Shown here: positions 46,873 to 60,190 of the stretch, piece by piece
Layout of the letters: the number at the start of each line of letters is the position of its first letter
How positions within the stretch are numbered: the stretch's first letter is position 1
Source of the DNA: Sphagnum compactum
Lineage: Eukaryota; Bryophyta; Sphagnopsida; Sphagnales
Length of the DNA stretch: 64,000 nt
Assembly (NCBI GenBank): GCA_965153455.1
Contig: OZ234497.1
Location: 62,001 to 126,000, forward strand
Reading direction: 5' to 3'
The notes under the pieces: generated by a model
Told to the model about the DNA's origin: nothing
The model's input: only the letters and a program-made list of their open reading frames with translations
Database searches by the model: none
Translations under genes and position numbers: made by a program

Positions 46873-49800
46873 GCTCCCTGCAAAGATATCGAACCCATGA
46901 TCTTTTGCAACAATGGCACTTGCTTTTCTCCTTTTGACCGTCTAATAAAAGAGAAAAATTACATCAAGTGCGCGCTCAGAAAGAGAAAGAGCGGAAGATA
47001 ATTAAAGCGCGGCGAGCTCTAAAAGGTTGCAAACCAGATGAGAAAACCAACGAGCATGAAAGGCGTTTCACATTACCAGTCGTGAATGGAGCTACGCAAG
47101 AAGTTGCAGCTGGGCGCGGTGCAAAGAAAATGCACATACACGAGGCACAAGTCTCGTGGCCAGCCTCGATCACGAACATGGTTCGCTTGGAGGATGGACA
47201 ACCATCGACTCGTCCGGACATTGAAATATTTTACTGCTGAGGAGAGCACGGCATCATCAACGAGGACGAAAATGGAGATTTACAATCGAGCGATTCTCCG
47301 AGGGGCTCTGTTAGCATACAAAATGTGAAATCACAAGCACGTCGCCGAGATGTCATGGAAATTCCATCTTGATTGTATATTCTCAAACAAACACTCGTGA
47401 GACTCGCGATGTATGTCGCGCAAGCAATGCCGAAACACATCAAACCCGAAGTAAGCCAGTCGAGGCGCACACTGAAAACTTGATTACAAGGCCGGGACAA
47501 ACCGGTGCATGTTGTTCCGGAAACTTATGCGTGTTATTTGAGCGTGTCCAGAGGAGGGCGTTTTTTTTCCTTCCATTTTGTGAGGTAGGTGGTCTGGCGA
47601 TCATCCACAAATTTGGCTACATGTAAGAGAGGAAAATTGAATTTAAGAATCCTGGTATATTTTGGTGACATGCTCGAACAGTGAACTTTTTTTTCCCAAA
47701 TTTGTGAGGTTGAAATACTAGCCAATGAGGCCCAAGAAATCAGATTTTGTAGTCATAATTACACTGAAAAAAACAGAATGTCCAAAACATTTGCTGCGGT
47801 GCAAAAATTCGCCAAAAGAAGAAATATAGAAATTTCCCAAAACAACCCTGAAAATCTGGCAACTTTGGGCCATATTTTACCCCAAAAAGTCCTTTTTATG
47901 AGTATGGCTAAATTTTCATTTTGTTGCCAGGATGCAAAATTTGGCTATAAAACGGTGCTCCACCCATATCAGTAAAATGGCATGTTGAGATTATTTTGGA
48001 TGAAGTTCAGTCTCCAGTCCACCTTCAAATAGTGTGCACTCTTCTGTTGTTTTCTCTTAGCAATGAATTCTTTCATTTGTGCAAAAGAAAACAAGAAGAA
48101 AAAGTGTGCCCTCACTTTGAGCCTGTAAATAGGCCTGGAGTATTGTTGCTCTGGTATTGGATTGTGAAGTTCCTCCTTCTACATGTTGAGATTATTTTGG
48201 ATCGTGAGGCTGAAAGTTGAATGTGCCATGTGTTGCAAAGGTAACGCTTTGAGCATGGTTTGGCAAGATAGTTCCCACTTTTTTTCTTTCTTTCTTTTTT
48301 TCTTTTTTCCCTCTCTCTCTCTCATTGTTTGCTTTCGTTTTTTCTTTGGGTTGTGTCTACTTGTGCTCTCATTTGCCTTGTACTTTTGATGGATGGGTTC
48401 CATCCTTGGTTTTAATGTACAGGGTTTTTCTTCTACTTCCAGGATCACCACTCCAGAGACAAATTCACAGCAGCCAAGTTCCAGACTTTTTTCACTGGAG
48501 AAAATTCGCCAAAAAGAAAACTTAAAAATTAAAAACTCTAAAATGAAATAATTTTAGAGGTTTTCAATCACCAGAAGTCAGGAAAAAAAGAGTCAGAATT
48601 GTCAGATTTCTAAAGTTGGTTTTCAGTGTGGAACCAAAAATATAAAAAGATGACTAAAACTTTGTACTTCATATCTGAATTGAAGCCAGATTTGGCTGAA
48701 TCCTCCTAGGGATGATCGCCACTTTTGCGACATAATTTTTATCCATGATAGCCACTTGGGCTCCAAAGAAAAAAAATCCTAAAAACACCCTGCGGCCAAA
48801 CCTTCAATCAGTGAACAACCTTGGATACGGATCTTACATGTACAGTTGCTTATTACAAATGTTGGTGCCTCTTTTGCCTGACTGCAGAATCGGCTGCAGA
48901 GCGATTTTGACAATCATTCGGCAAATCAAAACATGGGTAGCATTCCAAAATTTGTACAAAATAATAATCCCACTTGCATCCAGGGTATGGGCATTTGCCC
49001 AGGAAAAGCTGTCAGAAGAAAGTTCCAAGAGTTGGGCCATCCATGCAGATACTTGTGTAGTAGCTACTGATTGTCGCGAGGCGAGGGGCTAAACACCCCC
49101 TAACCAGCTCTGTCCAGCGCTGTTTCGCTTGTCTTTTTGCACACCTTTTTCGGCCTTGCACACTTCTGCAAGAAACTATGCAACCCGGTTTCAATGTTCT
49201 TCAGTTCTTCAAAAAAAATGGCGAACGAATACTGTTCTTGTTCATGTTGGCAAGGCCAGGATTATTGATTCTAACCCCTTGCAGCCAAGCACTGTTGTGC
49301 TGCCATCTATCCTAAGCTGCCTTCAAAATCGGTTAGGAAGCTCAAACCCCACATCAACTCAAGTGGGGTTCATCCACAAGTGAGTCCTAAAGCTATTTAA
49401 GAAATGTCCTAGATACCTTGTATTATGATGGGTGAAGCCAAGGTGTTGGGGAACATTCCCAGAATGTGGGCCCACATTTTGGAAATGTCCCCTACCATGG
49501 GGCTTTACCTTACAAATAGTGGCCTCCTATGAATGGTGGCTCTTGGTAAATGCTACATTGATGTGGACACTTGTGGAAAGGCCTGCATAGACTCAAGGGA
49601 AGGTGGTTTTTGCTATGAGGTCCTAGGGTTCTATTGCCTTCACAAATTGTTTTTCCTGGGAAAAGGAATCCGATACATCCGGATTTGACTCAGAGAATAA
49701 TGATGGAAATTACAGAATTCAACTTGCCAAAAACAAAAAATGAACAAAAATGAAGGATGAAAATATGTTATGAATGATGTTTCAATAAACACAAGTAGCA

Positions 49801-50094
49801 TTCTATGGGTTTTATCCATTATTGGAACAATTCCTCATGTAGCAAAACCAAACCCCTAGGAATGTAGTCTCAAATTCCAATCAATTTCCAAATTAACTCA
49901 GTATATAAGAGGAAAGAGGTACCAAACATAATTGGTGGCAAATGGTAAAAGGAGGAAATCAAAACTATGTGGAGGTTTCATTGCTGCTTTTTCAGTGGAT
50001 AACAGTGCCCAACTATGGTGATGTAATGATACCACTAGACATGCTACAAACAAAGTAAGCTTGATGTAGTGATTGGCAAGAGTGACAACCCACA
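46873..50094. other. Spacer without recognised gene
   Basis: No gene is recognised. ATGTTGAGATTATTTTGGAT occurs at 47981 and again at about 48183. The second copy of a dispersed repeat lies at 48325-48410. Tracts such as (CTTT)n near 48285 explain several short frames. Confidence 0.45.
48325..48410 (+). repeat. Dispersed direct repeat, second copy
   Basis: Mate of 42395-42480, in the same orientation. Shares TTGTTTGCTTTCRTTTT, TTTGGGTTGTGT and CCTTGTACTTTTGATGRATG. Confidence 0.7.
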
Positions 50095-50883
50095 TCACAT
50101 ATAGTCCATGCAAGAACAAACACCATCCTCAAAGTGATGAAAGCAATTGGTTTTCCTCACCATGATTGCTTTCCTAGCTATTTTTTTGAAATGAACTTTA
50201 TGGAAGTGTGGCAATCTTCATAGACCCAGCACATTTTTTATTATTCAAAGTGGAGTAATAGGAATTATGTTGATGAGCCCAAATGCAATAGCCAGTTTCC
50301 TTGCTAAGGTGACACAAATGAGACAGCCTTTTCTTCTTCTTTCACATCATGCAACAAAAAATCTGATATAAGGCATATACATTACATCATGCATGAGCCA
50401 TGATAAGCTCTTTAGTTCTGCAGAGACGTCAATCATCTAAGGGCGTTGGTTGTCTACTACAAATGTAGGCATCTCATTATTCTGTTTAATCCAAGTGCAA
50501 CCCAATTGTTTCTTCACACTTCTTTTTTTCCTTTCTGTGCCATTCAATATTTTCATGGAGAGCGCTGTGGCCAGCAGCAACATTACTATTTGATAGTAGC
50601 ACATAGCCAACATGACTTCAAGCTTTAATTCAAGAACTTTTTTAACAACACAACATGCCATTTCAACATAATTATGATTTCTGGAAATGCCAAGCAAAGT
50701 TGTCCATGCAACCACATGTGACGTAGAAGGCATTGCCTTATCATATTTTTGCCTTCTGTAGATAGCCAGCATGGTCAAGAAGATCAACCGTGCATGGCTA
50801 TCTCCAAAAGGCAAACACCCACCACCAAATCCATGAGTAAAAATGTTCTTGACTTCAACCTCCATCTCCAAATCCAAGTGCAT
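50095..50883 (-). pseudogene. PPR protein, E and DYW domains (relic)
   Basis: Minus-strand pieces give VDLLDHAGYLQKAK (end of the last PPR), MPSTSHVVAWTTLLG, VEMACCVVKKVLEL, VKKQLGCTWIKQNNEMPTFV (E/E+ motifs), MIDVSAELKSLSWLMHD, LAIAFGLI, LCEDCHTSIKFIS and FHHFEDGVCSCMDYM just before TGA 50095-50097. Known: DYW domains are the cytidine-deaminase part of plant organelle C-to-U editing factors and end in Asp-Tyr-Trp. Here the last residue is Met, the HSEK zinc/catalytic stretch is altered (CHLSKE), and stops (for example 50437) and shifts break the frame. The PPR array itself is missing upstream. It is a decayed copy of an editing factor. Confidence 0.85.
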
Positions 50884-51170
50884 CTTATGAGTTCAGTAAT
50901 TATGAAGTCAATGAATTTCATAAAATAAAAAGGTCAATAGCTTATATTAGTGGAATAGTACATAACAACTTCAATTTTATGCAATTTCACTTGAATATAG
51001 ATTGTAGCATGTCTACTTCACTCCATACATAATATTACAGAAAATGGCTACAACACAAGAGTAACTGCAGTTGTTCAAGAAACACCCTTATGTTTAAGAA
51101 CTATCCACTTGAGGTGTCCTCTCTTCTCCTTTCCAAAAGTTTCATCATTTCTTGGAATTGCAATTTGTGA

Positions 51171-51420
51171 CTACATCTCATCTTGATTGGTTTCTGAGTC
51201 ATTGAAATCATGGACATCATTCCATTCTCTATCATAATAATCATTGAGCAATAGATTATGTAAGATTGCACCAGCCCACACCCACGACAAAACTTGAATG
51301 TGGTCTCGTCTTGTTAGAAGTTGCATTTGCAAATGTCGTAAGCTTTGGAAGCAACCCTTGAGCATGCCAACGCAATGCTCTATCCTTATTCAAACTAAAG
51401 CAAGGTAGGTGTTGAACAAT
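51171..51420 (-). pseudogene. PIF/Harbinger transposase C-terminal fragment
   Basis: NTYLALV, then IRIEHCVGMLKGCFQSLRHL and WVWAGAILHNLLLNDYYD match the end of the DDE_Tnp_4 (HARBI1/ALP1-like) transposase, including the third catalytic Glu in the (I/V)E.. context. A stop separates NTYLALV from IRIEH. The N-terminal two thirds are not recognisable to the right. This copy is distinct from the Harbinger element at 60711. Confidence 0.75.
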
Positions 51421-52642
51421 ATGTTAATGGGTAGGCTTTTTAATATTGCATAGAATTTCTCACATTACATGAGACACGATGACTTTTTGTTTTGATAAAT
51501 GAAGATAATGCCAATCCCATAACCCTTCCAATGGGGGATTTTCCATCTTGATGTAGGTATTATTTCTTTTGTTGTCCTCAGTAGTGAAGATTTCCTTTAG
51601 TGGATGTAAGTAATGCAACATGGGGTTATAATGAAAATCTTAGATTCATGTATTACCAATGAGTAATTTCATAATGAGGAAATACGTCTTTGTATGAAGG
51701 TAATGCAATATCAACACATTTACAAATATGATGAGAATATTGTTTTGTTGGTGTACGTAGCAAGTAATCACAATCGAATGTGTAGGAATTGCATTCACCC
51801 AATTGTATTGGATATTGATGATGTAAGCATTGTAGTTTTGAACTTTCTCGTAACCTTAAACTTAAGTGATGGAGGGGCAAGTCTTTGCAAGACCCACATA
51901 TTAAAACCTTTACATAAATGAAATATAATTGGTAGTAGAAATTATATGAAAATTGCAAGGATTTGGTTTCAGTTCCAATGGGGCCCTAGTCTTATAATGA
52001 TTTATTGCAAATTTTGGGCCCCTTGTCATTCAAGCTCCATCATAACATGATTAATCCATTGTATTCAATACCTTCTTCTTTGTTTTTGTGGGCATTATGA
52101 TAAAAAATAATAAAAGAAGAAAAACTAAAAGAAATTGTGCAATACTTGCATTTGAAGCATAAAATGTAAACTAGAATTTTTTCATGTTTCACACATTACC
52201 CATATTTTGGGCATAAAATATGCATATTTAATGATGAACAAAAAATGACATAGATAGTTTGAATTTGTTTCAAATTAAAAAAAAAATTAAAAATTTACAA
52301 AATTGATTGTGAAAACAGGAGAAAATTATGTTAAAAAATAAACTAAAATAGAATCTAGAACAAGAAATAGAAGAAAAATAATTTAAAACAAGAAACAAAT
52401 AATAAAGTTTTGAAATAAAAAATAGAAGTACAAGAAGTAGAAAAAAATCAAGGAAAACAAGGAAAAGACAACAAAATTTTAGAACAAGACATAAAAGTAC
52501 AAGAAATTAAAAAAATAATCTTAAGAAAAAAAGGATTTTGAGAAAAAAAAAAACTTTCATTTTGGTCAAAAATGGCATTGTTTTCAATAATGGGTATTAC
52601 ATGTTGGGATTAAATCTTCAATTACTTTTAGTAATTCACATA
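51421..52642. other. AT-rich spacer
   Basis: No gene is recognised. Purine-rich AAGAAATAGAAG-type simple sequence fills about 52310-52550. Part of 51421-51600 may be more of the decayed transposase. Confidence 0.4.
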
Positions 52643-53747
52643 CACTAGTAGAAATCATGTTGTTTGAACCTAGTCACTATGCAATTACATGCAACTAGGT
52701 ATCGCTTGCAACTACATTGGCTGTGTGTGCAATTAACATGCAATTAGTACTATATAAAATGGACACGTCTCATAAAAATCAAGACTTAAGTTAATACGTA
52801 CCTACATTAATATTTTAAATATATTTACTTAGGCTATGTATAGTAATTTTATATTTTAATACTAAAGCTAAACTCAACTCAAGCAAACTAATGTTACCCA
52901 ATGCAAAACATTGGTTAAATATACATTAAACTCACATTAATCAAAGTCAAACTAACCATGATTAATGGATAAAATAATTTTGGAAAAACTAATTATGAAA
53001 TTAAATTAATTATGGCAAATTTAATTATCACAAAACTAATTATGAGGTTAAACTTACTTTAGATAAATTAACCATGGTTAAATTAATTTTGGCTAAACTA
53101 ACCAAGGCTAAATTAATTATGAAACTAAATTAACCATCGCTAAATTAATTTTGGCTAAACTAAATATGAAGTTAAATAAATTTGGTTAAATTAACTCTAG
53201 CAAAAATAACTATGAGCCCAACTAACTTCGGTTAAACTAAGCATAAAAAAATTAATTACAAGGTTAAATTAAATTTGGCTAAACTAACCATGGGTAAACT
53301 AACTTTAGTTCAACTAATGTTGGCTAAACTAACTTTGGTTAAGTTAACTATGGCTAAATTAACGTTAAAATTAAGTTAAATAAGAGGTTAAATTAAATTA
53401 ATAATGGTTCAACTAACATGACTAAATTAAACATGGCTAAATTAGTTAGTAATTTAACCTTGTAGTTAATTTAATTATGGTTAGTCGACCCAAAATTAAT
53501 TTACCATTTTTCATTTTAATTATTTTAGAAATTTTTAAAAATTTATCCATCATTAATTTAGTCATGTAATTAGTTTAATCATGGTTGATTTAGCCATTTG
53601 GTTAATTCAATCAAAATTAATTTAGCACCCAAAAAATTCTATTATTAATCATTATAGCTAATCACATATAATGATTAAATAAATATATATATATTAATAA
53701 TATTACTTTATAAAGACTTGATTATTATTATTCAATAATTATTATTG

Positions 53748-53780
<33 letters not shown>

Positions 53781-53953
53781 TTTCAATGTTATTATTTAAA
53801 TTTTATTATCATATCTTTAATTGTGGTATTATATTTGTGGTTATTACGTTACATTAGTTAACCTATGATTACTTATTATTATTTATTAATGGTGATTTAA
53901 AATGATCGTCCCCCTTGGTCAAAGTGGACATTTTGTCATGTTTTCTTGTAGTG
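52643..53953. repeat. AT-rich degenerate array between CACTA-like ends
   Basis: From 52880 to about 53640 the motif TAAATTAAYYATGGCTAAACTAA and variants repeat imperfectly every 20-30 bases, and the right third carries it in inverted orientation (AACCATGG on the left, TTAATTATGGTTAG later). The block starts with CACTAGTAGAAAT (52643) and ends TTTTCTTGTAGTG (53941-53953), both like CACTA termini, but no 3-bp target duplication is seen. An (AAT)n microsatellite lies at about 53750-53782. Confidence 0.55.
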
Positions 53954-56919
53954 TCTACAAACACCATTATTCGACACTTGGTTGTGACAGGTTATGTGGT
54001 TGTGCATAAAAGTAATTGGATTATTAACATCTTTCTAGTTCTTCATTCAGCTCCTCTTTATGTACATGTTTGTTTAGGTTCTTGACATACAAATCAAATA
54101 TCCACCCAAGATTGGAAGTTGATTAATGTTTTGAACTATTGAACTGAAAATGGATTGAAGACCGAAATAAAATTCAACTTAATGCCAATTTACCTACAAA
54201 TTAAAACATGATTCCAACCAAGACAAAAGGCTTTACAAAATTGGTTCCTTGTTTTCATTGTCTATTGACATATGCAATTTGTGGTCTTGGGATGGGACTC
54301 AGATTGATGTTGCAGAATCACATTGCTTTCCCAAACTATTAGAAGTATTAATAGTTTTTAAATGTAGATAAATGAACAAAACTATTTAAAATGATGTCCA
54401 TATAAAAATTCCACATTTGAATCTAATTGTACTGTTGAAAACCACTCACAATAGCCAAAATCACTTTCAAGTTAAAATCCACCCGTGTGCCATCCATTAC
54501 CCACATGGTCAAACCAGCTTGTAGACCAACACACTACACACTGCATCCACTATGTAAGATGAAATGAGCAATTAGCTGGATGGATCAACTTGGAATCAAA
54601 TAACCTTCAAGAAACTACAACTAGTTTAGGCTTCACAAAACAAATTTAACACATCAAAACATCTTCATAAAACAGAGTCATGAAAAAACATATCAATAAT
54701 ATTGAAACCATGTAAAGCCCAACATGTTGTGAGAAAATATGACTTCAATTTGCACAACACATTTATCACATAATTACACTTCATATATTTTTCCTAAACA
54801 GGTCATGAGAAGGCCAGAAAAAAATAAAAATCTATGAACACAATCCATTCCACATAACTACACAAAGATTTCATATTGTCATCTTGAAATGGAATTTACT
54901 TGCCACACTAAAAACCTTGGGCCTCATAACAATAATTGAATCACCTCAAGTATGTTCAATCATGCTCCTAGCTCCAAAAGTGGATAGAAATTGTAACATT
55001 TGGGGCACTTAATTGTGTGCAGACACCCTACACACATATTAGATGTGCAACCACCAAAAGTCAAAGATGCTTGCATGAGAAAGTAGGGTTCATTCTAGAA
55101 TTTCCACCATTCATCTCTCAACCCTACAACCCAACCACATCCCAATGTGAGATGTCTAATGTTAGTTCTGAGGAAATCAAAAAGGAAAATGAAAGCTTTG
55201 ACCTTTCGAGCAATGTTTGCCACAAAAGTGAATATTGATGACCACAAATTCTTTGTTAAGTCGATGCCTTGAAAGTGAGATTATCACATTAACAATATTG
55301 ATATTTGTGAAAATAGTAGGCACATATGGCCAGCCTTGCAACACCACCCCAGCCAACTTTACCGCCTTGATCAAGTGTAATGCAATAAAGTCTCAATTTT
55401 AGGGTAGTTTCATAATCCCTCCCAGGTGATGAATTAAGTTTGGGCACCATATTTCATGCAGTAGGAAGTTGAAACTAACACCAATCAAAACACAAAGTAG
55501 AGAATACCGCAATATCTTTACATTGTGAAAGAGGTCATTTGTGTTGCTCCACATAATTGAGTTCAAGTTAAGAAGTTGACAAAAGCATATGCCCAACCAA
55601 AGTCCACGAATGTTTGAACCATAATTCCAATCCCAGGAAGCAACAAGTCCAATTTGGGTCCAGATTGAATGCATCCAATTGAATGTATCCATCCCAAGAA
55701 GCAGCAAGTCCAATTGAATGTATCCAATTTTGGGTTTTCATATACAGGGAAGGTTATTCAATATTTCTCTACACCCATCATCAAGAGTTGATGAAATCAA
55801 TTAACTAATTAATAGTATTATTATATTATTATTAGGTATTAAGTTTTAATACTTATAATATAACTAATTTAAATAATAGGTAAACTAAGTTAATATGGTT
55901 GTTTGCATGTAGGTTACAACTACATTTGTTCCAATTGTAATTGAATTTTTAATCCCATATTTTAAACCATGGATTCCAAGTGTGCACACCATATAAATAA
56001 GTGTATTTGATTTGTTAACAAACCCAGTACCAAATGCCATTTGGGATGGGCCAACAAAATAGCCTCAACCCTACCAAGGTTAAACCCAAAAACAAAATTG
56101 GAATATTTTAAACCAACTAACCAACCTACCTACCTCTCACCTACCTATTTAATTAATTTAAAAATAATAATAAATGGGCTTTTAAAATTACCACATGTCA
56201 CCACATAGTTGGCCATCTCAAACCACTCTGAAAAATCACATCTACCAAAACCATAATACCTTGCAACTAAAATTTAAAAAACAACTTGTAAACAACTATT
56301 ATGTAATTGTCCCATGCGTGTTACAATTATTGTGTAACTATCGCCTTAGAAATATGGTGTATTAAAAAATAAATTGCCACGTCAGAAAATCAATTAGTTA
56401 TATTGTAATTACAAGTGAGTTGAAAATGGGTCTTTTATTTCGTAATTTATATATATTGTGCATACATATGTAGTCAACCATGTTTGATTTTTTTAGGAAT
56501 TGCATTGTAGTTACGTGTGGTAATTACTTTAAAATTAATATAAAGGTGTCATTAAAGCAACGACTATGTTGCAATTAATGTACAATGTACATACATGTGA
56601 TTATGCCATGTGTCCACATTTCCACCACCCATTATACTATACATTTGTAACTAATTTTCGATTATAATTCTTATTGATACAATTAGTATGATCATTAGTG
56701 TTACTAAAGTACTACTGTTCAACAATGTTGTGACTATAAAGCAACTACTTATAACTTAATAAAAATACATATCCATTAGTTATTTATATTTTCATCATGT
56801 GTGTTTCATTGGTCTTTTGGCCAAAACCCCCCCTAAGAACCATACATGCAAGTATCCCCACATACGACTCATGCCATTTATTACAGGTGGCCCAACATTC
56901 AAAAAAAGGATTGAGGCTT

Positions 56920-56952
<33 letters not shown>

Positions 56953-59059
56953 CTACGCCTTGTGGCCCTTTTGGTAGCTCAAAAATGTGCATGCATCATT
57001 TTGAAACAGCTTGTTTCTTTTAGTTTTGAATGACTTAAAATATTATGGGAATGCTACTTCACGTTCTAGAAATCATCTTTGAAGTGCAAAGGAAAATGAG
57101 TAATGAAAAAATATAATGAAGATAAATAAGATTTCCAACTTACGAAACACATTTTTTATTTTTTTCTTTGGACCTTTCCTTCTTTTAAACCTCATAATTT
57201 TTATTTTTTTTATTCATTTTAAATGATTTAAAGTGCTAAAGGAGTGCCGCCTAAAGTTCTACAATTTATCTTTGAATTTTAATAACAAAAAAACAACACA
57301 TAAGGAATTTTGTGGGTTTTTGGGGACTAGCCTTTGTAGCATTTGGTGGTTTGTTTTTTGAGTTTTTGACCCCTTTATTTTGAAGGGCCATAACTTTTTC
57401 AATTCTATTATATTTTTGACAATTTTTAATGCACTAAACGTGCCAATAGAAAAGGTTCAAGTTTTGTTTGGACACCAAAAAAAATGGAGCCCTTCCTTTG
57501 GATTTGGCTTGCCTTGGATGTTTAAGTGTTATAGTTGCAATTCAATTACAACTAATGAATAATTAAAAGACTTAACCCATATGTTTTGTCTTCGAATCCC
57601 ATCTTACAAACTATATAAAAAAGGTTTGTTCTCTTATGTTCTCACATTAAAATACATGTGCCATTTTGGGACGAATAGTAATGAATAACTAAAAATTTAA
57701 CCCAAAAGCAAAACATAAAATTAAAATAAAGAATTCATGATTATTTTTTAGTGGACTTAGTCTTGTGGTTTCATTCTTACTTTCTTACCTACTTAGTTAG
57801 GTAGGCATGTAAGTAGGTAGGTCCTAGGTAAATACATAGGTATGTACGTCTTAAAACCTACTAACCTATTTACCTATGATTATGTATGACCTACCTACCT
57901 ATTAAAATAAATATTCATATTTTTTATTTTTTCCAAACTACAATTAATATGCCATGTGGCAAATTTTTATTGTGCCATGTGTCACAATCTCGACTTATCA
58001 TTAACAATCATAATGGATCATGGAGTTCAATATTCCAATTCTTTTAATGTCCAAAATTTTCATAATGCCACGTGTTAGATTTTAATAAATGGATGACGAT
58101 CAATGACGTTAACATGACATCATGGGTGTAGTTATAATGGAATTGAATAGTAGTTGAAAATGAATTGTTTTGATTGAATTGTAATTGAGTTGTCATTGAC
58201 TTGGAAAGAGTTTCACCATATATACGGTGAATTATAACTTTGCAACTCATGTAACTTGTCTGTTAGAACTCATGGTGTACAAATACAATGGGTTGCAAGT
58301 GTTCGTTGCAACTCAAAAATTGAATTGCAAGGGTAGTTGCAAAACACCCCTGTTTCTCATAGTGAGTGGACACGGGTCAAAATCTAATTCACATTTTATT
58401 GGATGGCTAAAACATTATTAATTTATTAATAATGATGGATATTGAAATCATGTTTGAATGCCATGTGTCACATATAATTGAACTTCACAAATGAACATGT
58501 GTCACCATGGGCAACCCTTGTAAAATAATGTAAACGTATAAAGTATAAAATCATATCATATATATTGTTTGTATACATATTATCCTACTACTAGTCATAT
58601 GCAACTACTAGTCATGTGCAACTTGTTTTATGCAACTATGGGGTTTAATAGTTGCACGTCTCACATGCAACTACAAATTAATTGCATATAACAATTACAA
58701 ATCATAATTTTCTTCTAATGATAGTAGGTAATACCTGTATGTTGCCCATATAATAGGTGTTGATTTTGGGAACTCCAAACCATTACAAACATGATGTTAA
58801 TTTAAAGTTGACATGAATATTGTAATGCCCAAAACCTAAACCGTGACCCTCAACCTCTATATATGTAAATTTAACCCCCCTTTAAAAACCATTTGTTTTA
58901 CATTCATTTTTTAATGATTTAAATGGTTGAATTAGATAATGGTTTAGTTATTTTTTTCACAAAAATCAACATTATTTTTTATGTCTTTTATTGGGACCTA
59001 TAAAAAATATATATATTAAAGTTCATTTTACACCTTATGGATTCCAATATTATTTACTT
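53954..59059. other. AT-rich region without recognised gene
   Basis: No coding region is recognised. A (TA)n microsatellite spans 56924-56952. GTAGGTAGG/CCTACCTAC inverted words cluster at 57780-57905. GCAACTA words recur at 58560-58680. ATTTCTCATAGTG-type CACTA-like right-end sequence occurs near 58350-58364 without a certain partner. Confidence 0.45.
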
Positions 59060-60190
59060 TCCCTTTAAAGGAGTAGAGGTTTAACTAAGAAATAAAAAGG
59101 TTTTGCCTATAAATATAGATTTAGCCAAAATATAGAAAGGTTTTATTGAAAGGTAAAGGTTTACCTAATACATAAAGAGATTGTGCTAAACAATAGGGGT
59201 TTCACCAAAAATAGATAAAAGTTTTGTTGAAAGGTGTAAGTTTAATCAAAAAGAAAAAAAATTGTTGAACTTTAGCCAAAAAACAAGATAGATTTTGCCA
59301 ATAGTTAAAAGTTTAACCAAAAAATGATATAGGTTTTGTTACAAGTTAGAAATTTGACCAAAAATTGATATAAATTTTGAAAAAAGAAAAATGTTTACCC
59401 AAGAAGAAATATAGGTTTTGCTAAAAATTAGAAGTTTAACCAATATGCATATAGGTTTTACCAAGGAAAAAAATTTAGCTAAGAAGAAATATAAGTTTTG
59501 TCAAGAGAAAAAAAATTAACCAAGAAGAGATATAGGTTTTGCCAAAAATTAAAATTTTAGGTCAAGAATAGAGATAGGTTTCTCAAGAGAAAAAAATTTA
59601 GCCAAAAAGAAATATAAGTTTTGCCAAAAGAGAAAAGTTTAACTAAGAAGAAATACAAGTTTTGTCAAGAGGAAAAAACTTAGCCAATAAGAAATATAGG
59701 TTTTGTTAAAAATTAGAAGTTTAGCCAACAAAAGATATAGGTTTTGTCAAGAAAAAAAAGTTTGGCCAATAAGAAATATAGGTTTTGCCAAAAGAAAAAA
59801 GTTTAGCCAAAAATAAATCTATGTTTTGCCAAGAGAAAAAAGTTTAGCCAAGAAAAGATATAAGTTTTGCTAAGAATTAGAAATTTAACCAAGAATAGAT
59901 ATAGGTTTTCCCAAGAAAGAAAAGTTTAACCAAGAAGAAATATAGGTTTTGTTAAAAGAGAAAAGTTTAAACAAGAAGAAATATAGGTTTTGTTAAAAGA
60001 GAAAAGTTTAAACAAGAAGAAATATAGGTTTTGCCAATAAAAGATGTAGGTTAGAGTTTTAACCAAAAATAGAAATAGGTTTTTCCAAGAGAAAAAAGTT
60101 TAACCAAGAAGAGACATAGGTTTTGCCAAGAAATAAAACTTTAGTGAAGAAGAAATATACTAGGTTTTGCCAAGAAATAGAAGTTTGCCA
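59060..60190 (+). repeat. Degenerate minisatellite, about 39-bp unit
   Basis: More than 25 diverged copies of a unit like ATATAGGTTTTGCCAAGA then GAAAAAAGTTTAACCAAGAAG follow one another. Two adjacent copies near 59950-60030 are almost identical, evidence of ongoing local duplication. Minus-strand frames inside it are periodic products of the repeat, not a protein. Confidence 0.85.

Noticed and set aside
56797-57033. Two plus-strand frames with runs of Tyr-Ile
   Set aside because: Produced by the (TA)n microsatellite.
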